DNA from: JBKJVQ01 sp046717125
GTDB lineage: Bacteria; Pseudomonadota; Alphaproteobacteria; Rhizobiales; Methyloligellaceae
NCBI GenBank assembly: GCA_046717125.1
Contig: JBKJVQ010000025.1
Coordinates: forward strand, 1 to 15,121
Direction: 5' to 3'
DNA: 15,121 nt
Positions 1 through 6,218 of this stretch are shown here, one piece after another. Within the stretch, counting starts at the first letter, position 1. Each line of letters starts with the position of its first letter. The notes below the pieces were generated by a model. It was given only the letters and a program-made list of their open reading frames with translations, was not told the DNA's origin and searched no databases. The translations under genes were made by a program, and so were the position numbers.

Positions 1-429
1 GCCTATTGCTGGAGACATTGCGGAGCGCGAACCAGTTGCGGGAGTCGGGAAGCTTTTTTGCGGACCTCAGCGACGCGGAGCCGGACGCCGAGGCTGTCGC
101 GCTGGCGTCCGACCTTATGCGGCGCAGCGCCGGCCCATTCCGGGCCGAGGATTTCCCCGACGAATACCAAGGCGGCGCTACGCGAGCTGATCGACGCGAA
201 GCTGGAACATCGCACTCCTGAAGTCGCCTCAGTCCCAGATCAGCCGACAGGCTCGGTCATCAACATTATGGCTGACCTGAAAGAATCGATGAAGCAGAAC
301 ATTAACAGCGCCAAGGCCCGTAGCCGGGCCGAGAAAACCCGACGCGTGGCAAGTGCGCGAGGCCCGGATGCGCCAGCGCAAGCGACAAAACGGCCATCCA
401 GAGGAGGAAGCATGCATGGCCGACGATAA
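1..429 (+). pseudogene. ku: Ku DNA-end-binding protein, C-terminal part, with a frameshift (5' end outside window)
   Basis: Bacterial Ku binds double-strand break ends as a homodimer and recruits LigD for non-homologous end joining. The frame open at the left edge reads LLLETLRSAN, then FFADL, then ALASDLM, then FPDEY up to base 167, which matches the end of the Ku core. The expected continuation, KAALRELIDAKLE, lies in the next frame from base 169, so one extra base around 166-168 breaks the gene. The second frame continues with a Ku-like tail (IMADLKESMKQ) and a basic end, and stops at 427-429. Read without the shift, the protein ends at 219-221 with an unrelated tail and loses about 85 residues. 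Both halves keep conserved residues, so the break is recent or is a sequencing error. The family call is firm; whether it is a true pseudogene is not. Confidence 0.8.
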
Positions 430-571
430 GTCAAAAACGGGACCGCAGGAACGGGAACGGCGCGAGGACGAGCGCGTATGGCGGCGCGTCCTGCCATGGC
501 CGCGGGTGGCGCCTGTCGCTCTCATTGCGGTCGCGCTGATCGCCTTCGCGTTGTGGTGGCTGGCCGGCTAG
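416..571 (+). CDS. small single-span membrane protein, unknown function
   Basis: This is a 51-residue protein starting MADDKSKTG. The first 34 or so residues are highly charged (QERERREDERVWRR). One strongly hydrophobic segment (VALIAVALIAFALWWLAG) follows and ends at the C-terminus, which suggests a C-terminal tail anchor with the charged part in the cytoplasm. I chose the ATG at 416 because an AGAGGAGGA ribosome-binding site lies about 8 bases upstream. Longer in-frame starts at 353 and 368 would run through Ku coding sequence. The start overlaps the end of the Ku frame by 14 bases, so the two genes are probably cotranscribed and coupled. I do not recognise the family, and no function is assigned. 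Confidence 0.6.
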   Translation: MADDKSKTGPQERERREDERVWRRVLPWPRVAPVALIAVALIAFALWWLAG

Positions 572-594
572 TCCTTATTATCCGGCGGCCGGTC

Positions 595-867
595 TCAGCG
601 CGGCGCGGACCGGCAAACGCATATCAGCGTTCCCCCTGGCACCCACCGTTGAAAAACTTCGGCCTGCTCCCGCGTCTGGAAACAGATGCGTGTCCGCTCG
701 TCGGTGACACTGCCTGCACTGCGTTTCTTCGCATCCTTAGCGATCCCGCATCCAGCGCTGAGGCGGAGCTGGTCGAACGGATCGGCCCGAAACTCAACCT
801 GATACGGTGGATAGCTCTAACGGTGAGCGGTTACCGCGCCGACCACTGGAGCGGGACCAAGAAGCAT
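595..867 (-). pseudogene. possible decayed gene on the minus strand (coding-like, in-frame stop, no good start)
   Basis: The stretch between the small membrane gene and the zinc-ribbon gene has no convincing intact gene. On the minus strand, bases 816 to 598 are open for 73 codons and read like a real protein (for example VEFRADPFDQL, DERTRICFQTREQAEVFQRW), with the C/G-ending codons typical of the window. It has no ATG, GTG or TTG start in its N-terminal part. Reading upstream in the same frame crosses a TAG at 817-819 and reaches an ATG at 865-867 without a ribosome-binding site. It may be a gene broken by a nonsense change, or a chance open frame. The plus-strand frame over the same bases looks like an artefact. 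Confidence 0.25.
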
Positions 868-875
868 TTTATAAT
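847..875 (+). promoter_or_regulatory. candidate sigma-70 promoter for the zinc-ribbon gene
   Basis: A perfect TATAAT stands at 870-875 in otherwise GC-rich DNA, with a weak -35 (TGGAGC, 847-852) 17 bases upstream. A start about 7 bases downstream would give a leader of roughly 25 bases that contains the GGGGAGAG ribosome-binding site. The -10 element carries most of the support. Confidence 0.45.
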
Positions 876-907
876 GGCGTCGGTGATACGAGGGTGGGGA
901 GAGTTCT

Positions 908-1117
908 ATGTACCCCGATCGGGTACCGTGGCCTGCGAAGGACGCGGCGCTAAAATGTCCCTACTGCCGGAGCGAGATGCTTCGAATGTCCCCTTTTGTG
1001 GAGGACCAAGACGGCATCTACTGCTCGGGCTGCGGCCTTATTTTGGCACGCCATGCGACGAACCTCGGCCTACCACCTTTTCGGCCGCCCCTTTGGGAGC
1101 CATTCGATCGGGTGTGA
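908..1117 (+). CDS. small zinc-ribbon protein, unknown function
   Basis: A 69-residue protein with two CxxC knuckles, CPYC at residues 17-20 and CSGC at about 39-42, separated by 18 residues. This is the classic four-cysteine zinc-ribbon arrangement. No other domain is visible, and the C-terminus is proline-rich (LPPFRPPLWEPF). Similar single zinc ribbons occur as nucleic-acid or protein-binding adaptors, but the sequence does not say which. The ATG at 908 is chosen because GGGGAGAG lies about 6 bases upstream and a good -10 element sits 33 bases upstream. Bases 910-926 just inside the start are a nearly perfect palindrome (one extra C). The 3' end overlaps the convergent 65-residue gene by 80 bases. 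Confidence 0.6.
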   Translation: MYPDRVPWPAKDAALKCPYCRSEMLRMSPFVEDQDGIYCSGCGLILARHATNLGLPPFRPPLWEPFDRV

Positions 1118-1235
1118 ACCGCAACTCGAGATCGAACAGAATCTGATCCATCGCTTCGATGTCGCTCTTCATCTCGGCAAGCATTTGATCGAATACGGCA
1201 AATGCGTCCTCAAGGTTGTCCTTTTTCCGACTCAT
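1038..1235 (-). CDS. hypothetical 65-residue acidic helical protein
   Basis: The protein begins MSRKKDNLEDAF. Residues 5-40 form a strongly helical acidic stretch (VFDQMLAEMKSDIEAMDQ) that could be a short coiled coil; the C-terminal third is basic and glycine-rich. The ATG at 1233-1235 has a clear GGGAG ribosome-binding site about 8 bases upstream, so the in-frame extension back to 1382 is not needed. A GGAAC-N18-GTT promoter of the general-stress type lies 28 bases before the start. The last 80 bases overlap the convergent zinc-ribbon gene, and the overlapping residues look least protein-like, so the original end may have been shorter. I do not recognise the family. Confidence 0.55.
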   Translation of the reverse strand: MSRKKDNLEDAFAVFDQMLAEMKSDIEAMDQILFDLELRFTPDRMAPKGAAEKVVGRGSSHGVPK

Positions 1236-1262
1236 GCAAGAAACTCCCGGTACTGGGTATAG

Positions 1263-1288
1263 AACATGGTCGATGTAAATACAGTTCC
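1263..1288 (-). promoter_or_regulatory. candidate EcfG-type general-stress promoter for the 65-residue gene
   Basis: Read on the minus strand this is GGAAC, 18 bases, GTT. Alphaproteobacterial EcfG/RpoE2 promoters are GGAAC followed by 16-17 bases and CGTT, i.e. 17-18 bases before GTT. The C before GTT is a T here. The GTT ends 27 bases before the start codon and just upstream of a GGGAG site, a natural promoter position. Confidence 0.4.
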
Positions 1289-1500
1289 GAAGCGAAGCGC
1301 TGAGTGTGCGGTCGTAGCGCCAGAATAATTGCAAGGTGCAGGCGGAACGGATGAGCACGCCAAGATAGCGCCTGCGCTCCATGCGGCATGACCTCTGCCG
1401 AGATTGCAGAATTTCTCTGTCGGCCTGATCGTGAAGTGATTGAGAAGGCCCGCGAGCTGTGCTACGCGCCGGTTGGCGAAACGGAGCCGAAATAGCTCGC

Positions 1501-1522
1501 TGTGATTGCTATGTGATTGCTA
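1501..1522. repeat. 11-bp perfect tandem duplication
   Basis: TGTGATTGCTA is repeated twice head to tail, about 50 bases beyond the 3' end of the tRNA-Lys gene. Two copies only. It could be replication slippage. No gene is visible between 1236 and 1569. Confidence 0.7.
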
Positions 1523-1569
1523 GCCATCGCCTAGCCCGGCGCTTAACTAGCCTAACTCTATGAAAACGT

Positions 1570-1645
1570 TGGTGAGCCCGTCGGGATTCGAACCCGAGAC
1601 CCTCTGATTAAAAGTCAGATGCTCTACCGGCTGAGCTACGGGCTC
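1570..1645 (-). tRNA. tRNA-Lys (anticodon UUU)
   Basis: On the minus strand the gene begins GAGCCCGTAGCTCAG and ends CGGGCTC plus discriminator A and an encoded CCA (bases 1572-1570). The seven-base acceptor stem is GAGCCCG with CGGGCTC. The anticodon arm reads CTGA-CTTTTAA-TCAG, so the loop carries UUU, which reads lysine AAA and AAG codons. The T arm contains GGTTCGAATCC. Length without CCA is 73 bases. No intron and no mismatched stem are seen. A good promoter lies directly upstream. Confidence 0.97.
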
Positions 1646-1661
1646 TGATTGGGTTGCGCGG

Positions 1662-1690
1662 ACCATAGGGATGCGGGGCGCATGGGTCAA
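1662..1690 (-). promoter_or_regulatory. candidate sigma-70 promoter for tRNA-Lys
   Basis: On the minus strand TTGACC (1690-1685) and TATGGT (1667-1662) are separated by exactly 17 bases. The -10 lies 16 bases before the mature tRNA, so transcription would start within the short 5' leader removed by RNase P. Confidence 0.6.
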
Positions 1691-1764
1691 TCTGGCCCGC
1701 TGCCCGCGTCTCGCGCACTACGGAGAACCGGCTTATAGTTCCGGCCCGGTCCACGAGCTTTTCC

Positions 1765-2694
1765 ATGACACCGATACCGATCCCAACCGGCGCGTCGCGC
1801 AGCCGGCTCTTCCCGATTCTGATGATGTGCGGCGCGACCGTATGCTTCTCCGTGCTCGACGCGACGGCGAAGTATCTGGCCGAGATCGAGCACATCGAGG
1901 TCGCCGAAATCGTCTTCATCCGCTTCGCCGGGCATGTCGTCTTCAGCCTCGTCCTGCTCTGGCCGCTGCTTGGGATGCGTCCCACCTTCCGCTCGAAAAA
2001 GCCGGGCCTGCAGCTTTTGCGTTCGGTCTTCATGCTCGGGGCGACCGCCTTCAATTTCGTCGCAGTGCAATATCTTCAGCTCGATCAGACGATCACGATC
2101 TTCTTCCTGACTCCGCTGCTGGTCGCCGCGATCGCCGGCCCGCTGCTGGGCGAATGGGTCGGCTGGCGGCGGCTCGCGGCCATCTGCGTAGGCTTTCTCG
2201 GCGCCATCGTCGTGACGCGTCCCGGTTTTGGCGGCATCCACTGGGCGGTCACCTTGTCCTTTGCCGCGACCCTCTCCTACGCGCTTTACAACGTCGCGAC
2301 GCGCTATCTGGCCGCCTACGATCCTGCCGAAGTCACGAATAGCTACTCGCCTCTGATGGGACTTCTACTCAGCCTCCCCTTCGCGGTCGTGGCCTGGTCC
2401 TGGCCGGACGATCCGTGGGTTTGGTTCATCCTGGCGTCCCTCGGCGTAACAGGAGGGATCGGCCATTATCTCCTGATCATCGCGCATCAATCCGCGCCGG
2501 CGCCCGTGCTCGCGCCGTTCGTCTATGTTGGTCTGATCTCGATGACGATCCTGGGCTACCTCATGTTCGGCGACGTTCCGACGGCATGGACGCTCGTAGG
2601 GGGCGCGATCGTTATCGCGTCCGGGCTCTATCTGCTGTTGCGCGAACGCATGCGGGGACAATCGCCGGCGCCAGCGCCGGCCCCGGAGCTGTGA
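1765..2694 (+). CDS. EamA-family (drug/metabolite transporter superfamily) permease
   Basis: A 309-residue inner-membrane protein with about ten hydrophobic segments in two homologous halves, the layout of EamA/RhaT-type transporters. The first EamA repeat starts near residue 18 (MMCGATVCFSVLDATAKYL) and contains the typical VFIRFAG and LLRSVFML stretches. The second repeat starts near residue 160 and ends with WTLVGGAIVIASGLYLLLRE. The length is normal. These proteins export or import small metabolites, but the substrate cannot be told from sequence. The first ATG at 1765 is used; the ribosome-binding site is weak. The stop overlaps or nearly touches the start of the DUF4345 gene, indicating an operon. 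The C-terminus ends in a proline-alanine tail that has no transport role I can see. Confidence 0.9.
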   Translation: MTPIPIPTGASRSRLFPILMMCGATVCFSVLDATAKYLAEIEHIEVAEIVFIRFAGHVVFSLVLLWPLLGMRPTFRSKKPGLQLLRSVFMLGATAFNFVAVQYLQLDQTITIFFLTPLLVAAIAGPLLGEWVGWRRLAAICVGFLGAIVVTRPGFGGIHWAVTLSFAATLSYALYNVATRYLAAYDPAEVTNSYSPLMGLLLSLPFAVVAWSWPDDPWVWFILASLGVTGGIGHYLLIIAHQSAPAPVLAPFVYVGLISMTILGYLMFGDVPTAWTLVGGAIVIASGLYLLLRERMRGQSPAPAPAPEL

Positions 2695-2696
2695 CC

Positions 2697-3113
2697 GTGA
2701 CCTTCGCCAGAGAGCGCCGCCTGTTGCAATGCGCCGTGGCGGTGCTTGCTCTCGTTCCGATCGGCGCGGGGCTCGCCGGGATCGTTACGGGTCCTGAGTT
2801 CGCCGTGCCGGCCGAAACGCACATCCCGGGGGACAGCCATTTCCGCTATCTGTCGGGTCTGCTGCTCGGGATCGGGCTAGCCTTCTGGTCGCTCATCCCC
2901 GGCATCGAAAACAGGACCGAGCCGGTTCGGCTTCTGACCGCGATCGTGTTTGTCGGCGGGCTGGCGCGGCTTTCGGCCGTGTTCACGGAAGGCCTGCCCG
3001 GCCCGGAAATGACCTTTGCCCTGATAATGGAGCTGATCGTGACGCCGCTCCTGTGCGCCTGGCAGGGACGACTGGCGCATCGGGCGACCCAGACTGACAG
3101 CAAAAATAATTAA
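2697..3113 (+). CDS. DUF4345 family membrane protein
   Basis: A 138-residue protein with four predicted membrane spans, at about residues 9-30, 48-66, 78-94 and 100-120. The spacing and the conserved FRYLSGLLLGIGLAFW and LTAIVFVGGLARLSA stretches match the uncharacterised DUF4345 family. No biochemical role is known to me. Two GTG starts are possible. The one at 2691 gives a GTGA four-base overlap with the transporter stop but lies only 2 bases from the GGAG at 2685-2688. The one at 2697 has better spacing (8 bases) and is chosen. Either way it is cotranscribed and probably translationally coupled with the upstream transporter. Confidence 0.8.
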   Translation: MTFARERRLLQCAVAVLALVPIGAGLAGIVTGPEFAVPAETHIPGDSHFRYLSGLLLGIGLAFWSLIPGIENRTEPVRLLTAIVFVGGLARLSAVFTEGLPGPEMTFALIMELIVTPLLCAWQGRLAHRATQTDSKNN

Positions 3114-3128
3114 CAGATTGTTACCGAG

Positions 3129-3157
3129 TTGGGCTTCCCGAATCGTCCGATTATGGC
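3129..3157 (+). promoter_or_regulatory. candidate sigma-70 promoter for the DUF4864 gene
   Basis: TTGGGC (3129-3134) and TATGGC (3152-3157) are separated by 17 bases in the 88-base gap before the DUF4864 start. The leader would be about 38 bases. The match to consensus is moderate, so this rests mainly on spacing and position. Confidence 0.35.
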
Positions 3158-3201
3158 GTAAACATGGTGCAGCCGGGGGGCATACCGCAACGGGGTAACT
3201 C

Positions 3202-3723
3202 ATGAGAGTTCTCGCGGTCCTGGCATTGGTCGTTTTTGCGGCGGGGGCGGGTCAATCCGTTCTGGCCGAGCAACAATTGGCGCATCTCGGCGACCCCGCA
3301 TCCACGGGACGCGCCGAGTCTGTCCACGCCAAAGGCGCGGCCGATCGCGGTCGCTCGCCGCTGCTTTCCGTGTGGGAGCGCGAGCAGGTCGCCGATCTCG
3401 TCCGCAAGCAGCTCGCCGCCGTGGCGCAGGGGAATGCGCAGGCTGCTTACGACTTCCTGACGCCCGACGCCCAGACGTTCTACGCGCACCCCGAGGCGTT
3501 CCTGTTCGCGATCGGCCAGCAGACCAAGCCTATCGCGGACGTGCGCGGCTTCATCATGGCGGGGATTGAGCAGGATCCGTTGCGCGCCTTCCAGGTCGTC
3601 TACCTGACCGACAGCGAGGGTCAGGAATGGCTCGCCCGGTTCCAGGTCGAACGGCAGCCCGGCGCGGCCGGCTGGCGTGTGAAGCGCTGCTTTGTCGAGC
3701 CTGTGGATGGCGGCCGGGCCTAA
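3202..3723 (+). CDS. secreted DUF4864 domain protein
   Basis: A 173-residue protein. Residues 1-22 form a signal peptide (MRVLAVLALVVFAAGAGQSVLA), so it is periplasmic. Residues 56-170 match DUF4864, a SnoaL/NTF2-like alpha-plus-beta family: a first helix with VRKQLAAVAQGNAQAAYDF, then TPDAQTFYAHPEAF, and a C-terminal strand pair (WLARFQVERQ and GWRVKRCFVE). The function of the family is unknown; the fold often binds a small ligand. The ATG at 3202 follows an ACGGGG site about 7 bases upstream. It faces tgt tail to tail with only 11 bases between the two stop codons, and no terminator hairpin is obvious there. Confidence 0.8.
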   Translation: MRVLAVLALVVFAAGAGQSVLAEQQLAHLGDPASTGRAESVHAKGAADRGRSPLLSVWEREQVADLVRKQLAAVAQGNAQAAYDFLTPDAQTFYAHPEAFLFAIGQQTKPIADVRGFIMAGIEQDPLRAFQVVYLTDSEGQEWLARFQVERQPGAAGWRVKRCFVEPVDGGRA

Positions 3724-3734
3724 GTCCGTTTCGC

Positions 3735-4874
3735 CTATACATCGCTCTCTTCTAACGATTCCTTTTGCGCGAGCCGCGCGAGCGTATCATCCGTGAATGC
3801 CGCATAGCTCCCGGCGGCGATGGCTTCCCGTGCGCGCGTCATCAGCTCCTGATAGAACGCGACATTGTTCCAGGTGAGCAGCATCGCCGCGAGATGCTCG
3901 CCGCATTTAACCAGATGATGCAGATAGGCGCGGGACGTCTGCGCCGCGGGGCATGAACTGTCCGGATCGAGGGGCCGGTCGTCGTCGGCATGAACCGCGT
4001 TGCGGAGATTGACGCGACCGCTCCACGTGAAGGCGAGGCCGTGCCGTCCTGCCCGTGTCGGCATCACGCAATCGAACATGTCGATGCCGCGCGCGACCGC
4101 GAGCAGCAGATCCTCGGGTGTGCCGACGCCCATGAGATAACGTGGCCGGTCGCGCGGCAGCAACGGCGCTGTCGCGTCCAGCACTTCGAGCATCGCGCCC
4201 TGCCCCTCGCCGACGGCGAGACCACCGATCGCGTATCCATCGAAACCGATCCCGGTCAGCATTTCGGCCGAGCGCGCACGAAGATCTTGATAAACACCCC
4301 CTTGCACAATCCCGAACAGCGCATGCGGCGACGCGCTGGCGGCATGCGCGTCCTTCGACCGGCGCGCCCAGCGCAGCGACAACTCCATCGAGATCGCCGC
4401 TTCCTCGCGGGTCGCGGGGAACGGCGTGCATTCGTCGAGCTGCATCTGTATGTCGCTGCCGAGCAGGTTCTGGATTTCGACCGCGCGTTCCGGCGTAAGC
4501 ACATGCGTCGCGCCGTCGATATGCGACTGGAACGTGACGCCCTCCTCGCTCAGCTTTCGCAGTTTCGCCAGCGACATCACCTGATACCCGCCAGAGTCGG
4601 TAAGGATCGGCCCGTCCCAGCCCATGAAACGGTGCAAGCCCCCCAGCCGCGCGACGCGTTCGGCACCCGGCCGCAGCATCAGGTGATAGGTGTTGCAGAG
4701 AACGACGTCTGCACCCGTTTCGCGTACCGTATCGGGAAACATCGCCTTGACGGTTGCCGCGGTCCCGACGGGCATGAAAGCCGGTGTACGGATGATCCCG
4801 CGCGGCGTACGGATCTGCCCCGTTCGAGCGGAGCCGTCAGTCTCCAGCAACCGAAAACCGAACGGCTTAGTCAT
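3735..4874 (-). CDS. tgt: queuine/preQ1 tRNA-guanine transglycosylase (zinc-ligand-poor variant)
   Basis: Tgt swaps guanine 34 of GUN-anticodon tRNAs (His, Asp, Asn, Tyr) for preQ1, the committed step of queuosine formation on tRNA. The protein has 379 residues, as usual. Visible are the substrate-pocket motif DSGGYQ, QLDECTPFPA, GIVQGG, YAIGGLAVGEG, YLMGVGTPEDLL and the nucleophile region MFDCVMPTR followed by GR(H)G. The C-terminal zinc site normally reads CxCxxC plus a histidine. Here the segment near residues 305-317 reads DSSCPAAQTSRAY, so only Cys308 remains, and the usual TxHN is TWNN with Asn336 in place of histidine. The start MTKPFGF is chosen by family alignment. It overlaps the end of the 89-residue gene by 8 bases and is the last gene of the minus-strand run. 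Confidence 0.95.
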   Translation of the reverse strand: MTKPFGFRLLETDGSARTGQIRTPRGIIRTPAFMPVGTAATVKAMFPDTVRETGADVVLCNTYHLMLRPGAERVARLGGLHRFMGWDGPILTDSGGYQVMSLAKLRKLSEEGVTFQSHIDGATHVLTPERAVEIQNLLGSDIQMQLDECTPFPATREEAAISMELSLRWARRSKDAHAASASPHALFGIVQGGVYQDLRARSAEMLTGIGFDGYAIGGLAVGEGQGAMLEVLDATAPLLPRDRPRYLMGVGTPEDLLLAVARGIDMFDCVMPTRAGRHGLAFTWSGRVNLRNAVHADDDRPLDPDSSCPAAQTSRAYLHHLVKCGEHLAAMLLTWNNVAFYQELMTRAREAIAAGSYAAFTDDTLARLAQKESLEESDV

Positions 4875-5136
4875 CGAACTCGTTGTCGTGGATCGGCGCA
4901 CCCGGCGCTTGTTCGTCGAGCGACTGCCGATAGCGGACGCAGCCTCGCAGAAACTTCGGCCACGGCGGAACTGCGATCGACGGATCGATCTTTTCCGGCA
5001 GCAGCGACCACAGCTTCGGATGGTGCCAGCAGAGAGCATGGCCGGTTGCGTCGCGGTGCGCGCGAATGCCGGCGCGGAGCTTCTTCACCTCGGCGGCGAG
5101 AGTCACCCGATCCATCGCATTCAGATCATCGTCCAT
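4867..5136 (-). CDS. conserved hypothetical protein between queA and tgt
   Basis: An 89-residue soluble protein starting MDDDLNAMDRVTLA. An N-terminal helix (LAAEVKKLRAGIRAHRDATG) is followed by LCWHHPKLWSLLPE, a cysteine- and histidine-containing core, and an acidic C-terminus ending NEFDD. The core looks familiar from alphaproteobacterial hypothetical proteins, but I cannot name a characterised relative. The Cys-Trp-His-His cluster could bind metal; that is inference. Its ATG lies one base after the queA stop, with AGGA 5 bases upstream inside queA, and its end overlaps the tgt start by 8 bases. It is therefore locked into translation between two queuosine enzymes, which suggests, without proving, a linked role. 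Confidence 0.75.
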   Translation of the reverse strand: MDDDLNAMDRVTLAAEVKKLRAGIRAHRDATGHALCWHHPKLWSLLPEKIDPSIAVPPWPKFLRGCVRYRQSLDEQAPGAPIHDNEFDD

Positions 5137-5137
5137 A

Positions 5138-6217
5138 TCAGTCCTGTTCCCTGAACAGCAGGCAGGCATCGCCGTAAGAATAGAACCGGTAGCGCTCGTT
5201 GATCGCCTCCCGATACGCTCTGTGCATCCTATCCAACCCCGAGAACGCCGAGACCAGCATGAACAGCGTCGAGCGTGGCAGGTGGAAATTGGTCATCAGC
5301 ATATCTGACGCGCGGAACCGGTATCCCGGTGTGATGAAAATGTCCGTCTCGCCCGCATAGGCGCCAATGCGTCCGGTTTCGTCGACGGCGCTTTCCAGCA
5401 ACCGGAGAGAAGTCGTGCCGACCGCAACGATGCGTCCGCCCGCCCCTCGCGCCGCGTTCAGCCGGTTCGCCGTGTCGACGCTGATCTCGCCCTGCTCGGG
5501 ATGCATCCGGTGCTGCTCAGTGTCGTCGGCCCTTACCGGCAGGAACGTGCCCGCGCCGACATGAAGCGTCAGCGTTTCGGTCAAGACACCCCGGCCGGCC
5601 AAAGCCTGAATCAGACCCGGCGTAAAATGCAGCCCCGCCGTCGGCGCGGCGACCGCGCCCTCGCATGTGGCAAACATGGTCTGGTAGTCGTCCCGGTCCG
5701 CCTCGTCCGGCGGACGGCGACCAGCGATATAGGGCGGCAGCGGCATCTTTCCATGCAAGCCAATCGCCTCGTCGAGCGCGGGACCCGCCATGTCGAAAGC
5801 GAGCACGATCTCGCCATCGTCGCCGCGTTCAGCAACCGTCGCGGCCAGCGCGCCGATCAAACAGACATTGGCCTCCTGGCCGAATTCGATCCGGTCGCCC
5901 GACTTCAGCCGCTTCGCTGGCCTCGCCAGAACGCGCCAATGTGATGCGTCGACACGATCAATCAAATTGACCGAGATGCCCACGCTCGGCCCCACCTCGC
6001 GCGTCCGCACACCGGACAATGCTGCCAGAATGACTTTCGTGTCGTTGAACACGAGCACGTCCCCTGCGCGGAGAAGCGACGGCAGATCACGTACCGAAGC
6101 ATGACGGCATCCCCTGCCCGGATCGACCACGAGAAGACGGGCGGCGTCGCGCGGCCGCGCGGGCCGGAGCGCGATCAACTCCTCGGGGAGCTCAAAATCG
6201 AATTGATCGACACGCAT
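5138..6217 (-). CDS. queA: S-adenosylmethionine:tRNA ribosyltransferase-isomerase
   Basis: QueA moves the ribosyl group of S-adenosylmethionine onto preQ1 in tRNA to give epoxyqueuosine, the step after Tgt. The protein has 359 residues, which is full length. It starts MRVDQFDFELPEELIALRPA, the standard N-terminus, and shows VFNDTKVI, AAPTAGLHFT, LTLHVGAGTFLPVR, HRMHPEQ, VGTTSLRLLES and FHLPRSTLFMLVSAF. Its end is one base before the 89-residue gene, which overlaps tgt, so the three form a tight queuosine cluster. No Shine-Dalgarno site precedes the start: a long imperfect hairpin (6219-6265) ends directly at the ATG and may control translation. Confidence 0.96.
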   Translation of the reverse strand: MRVDQFDFELPEELIALRPARPRDAARLLVVDPGRGCRHASVRDLPSLLRAGDVLVFNDTKVILAALSGVRTREVGPSVGISVNLIDRVDASHWRVLARPAKRLKSGDRIEFGQEANVCLIGALAATVAERGDDGEIVLAFDMAGPALDEAIGLHGKMPLPPYIAGRRPPDEADRDDYQTMFATCEGAVAAPTAGLHFTPGLIQALAGRGVLTETLTLHVGAGTFLPVRADDTEQHRMHPEQGEISVDTANRLNAARGAGGRIVAVGTTSLRLLESAVDETGRIGAYAGETDIFITPGYRFRASDMLMTNFHLPRSTLFMLVSAFSGLDRMHRAYREAINERYRFYSYGDACLLFREQD

Positions 6218-6218
6218 G

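Noticed and set aside
478..1146. Long plus-strand open frame of 222 codons
   Set aside because: It runs through the end of the small membrane gene, a non-coding gap and the zinc-ribbon gene in another frame. Its composition is not protein-like and the zinc-ribbon frame has clear motifs.
1388..1495. 35-codon open frame starting MTSAEIAEF
   Set aside because: Protein-like, but no ribosome-binding site or promoter is visible and it is too short to support alone.
1570..1645. tRNA-Lys as attachment site of an integrated island to its left
   Set aside because: No integrase gene and no second copy of the tRNA 3' end is visible in the window.
3990..5177. 395-codon plus-strand frame opposite tgt and queA
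   Set aside because: Antisense shadow of tgt and its neighbours, which are identified by strong motifs.
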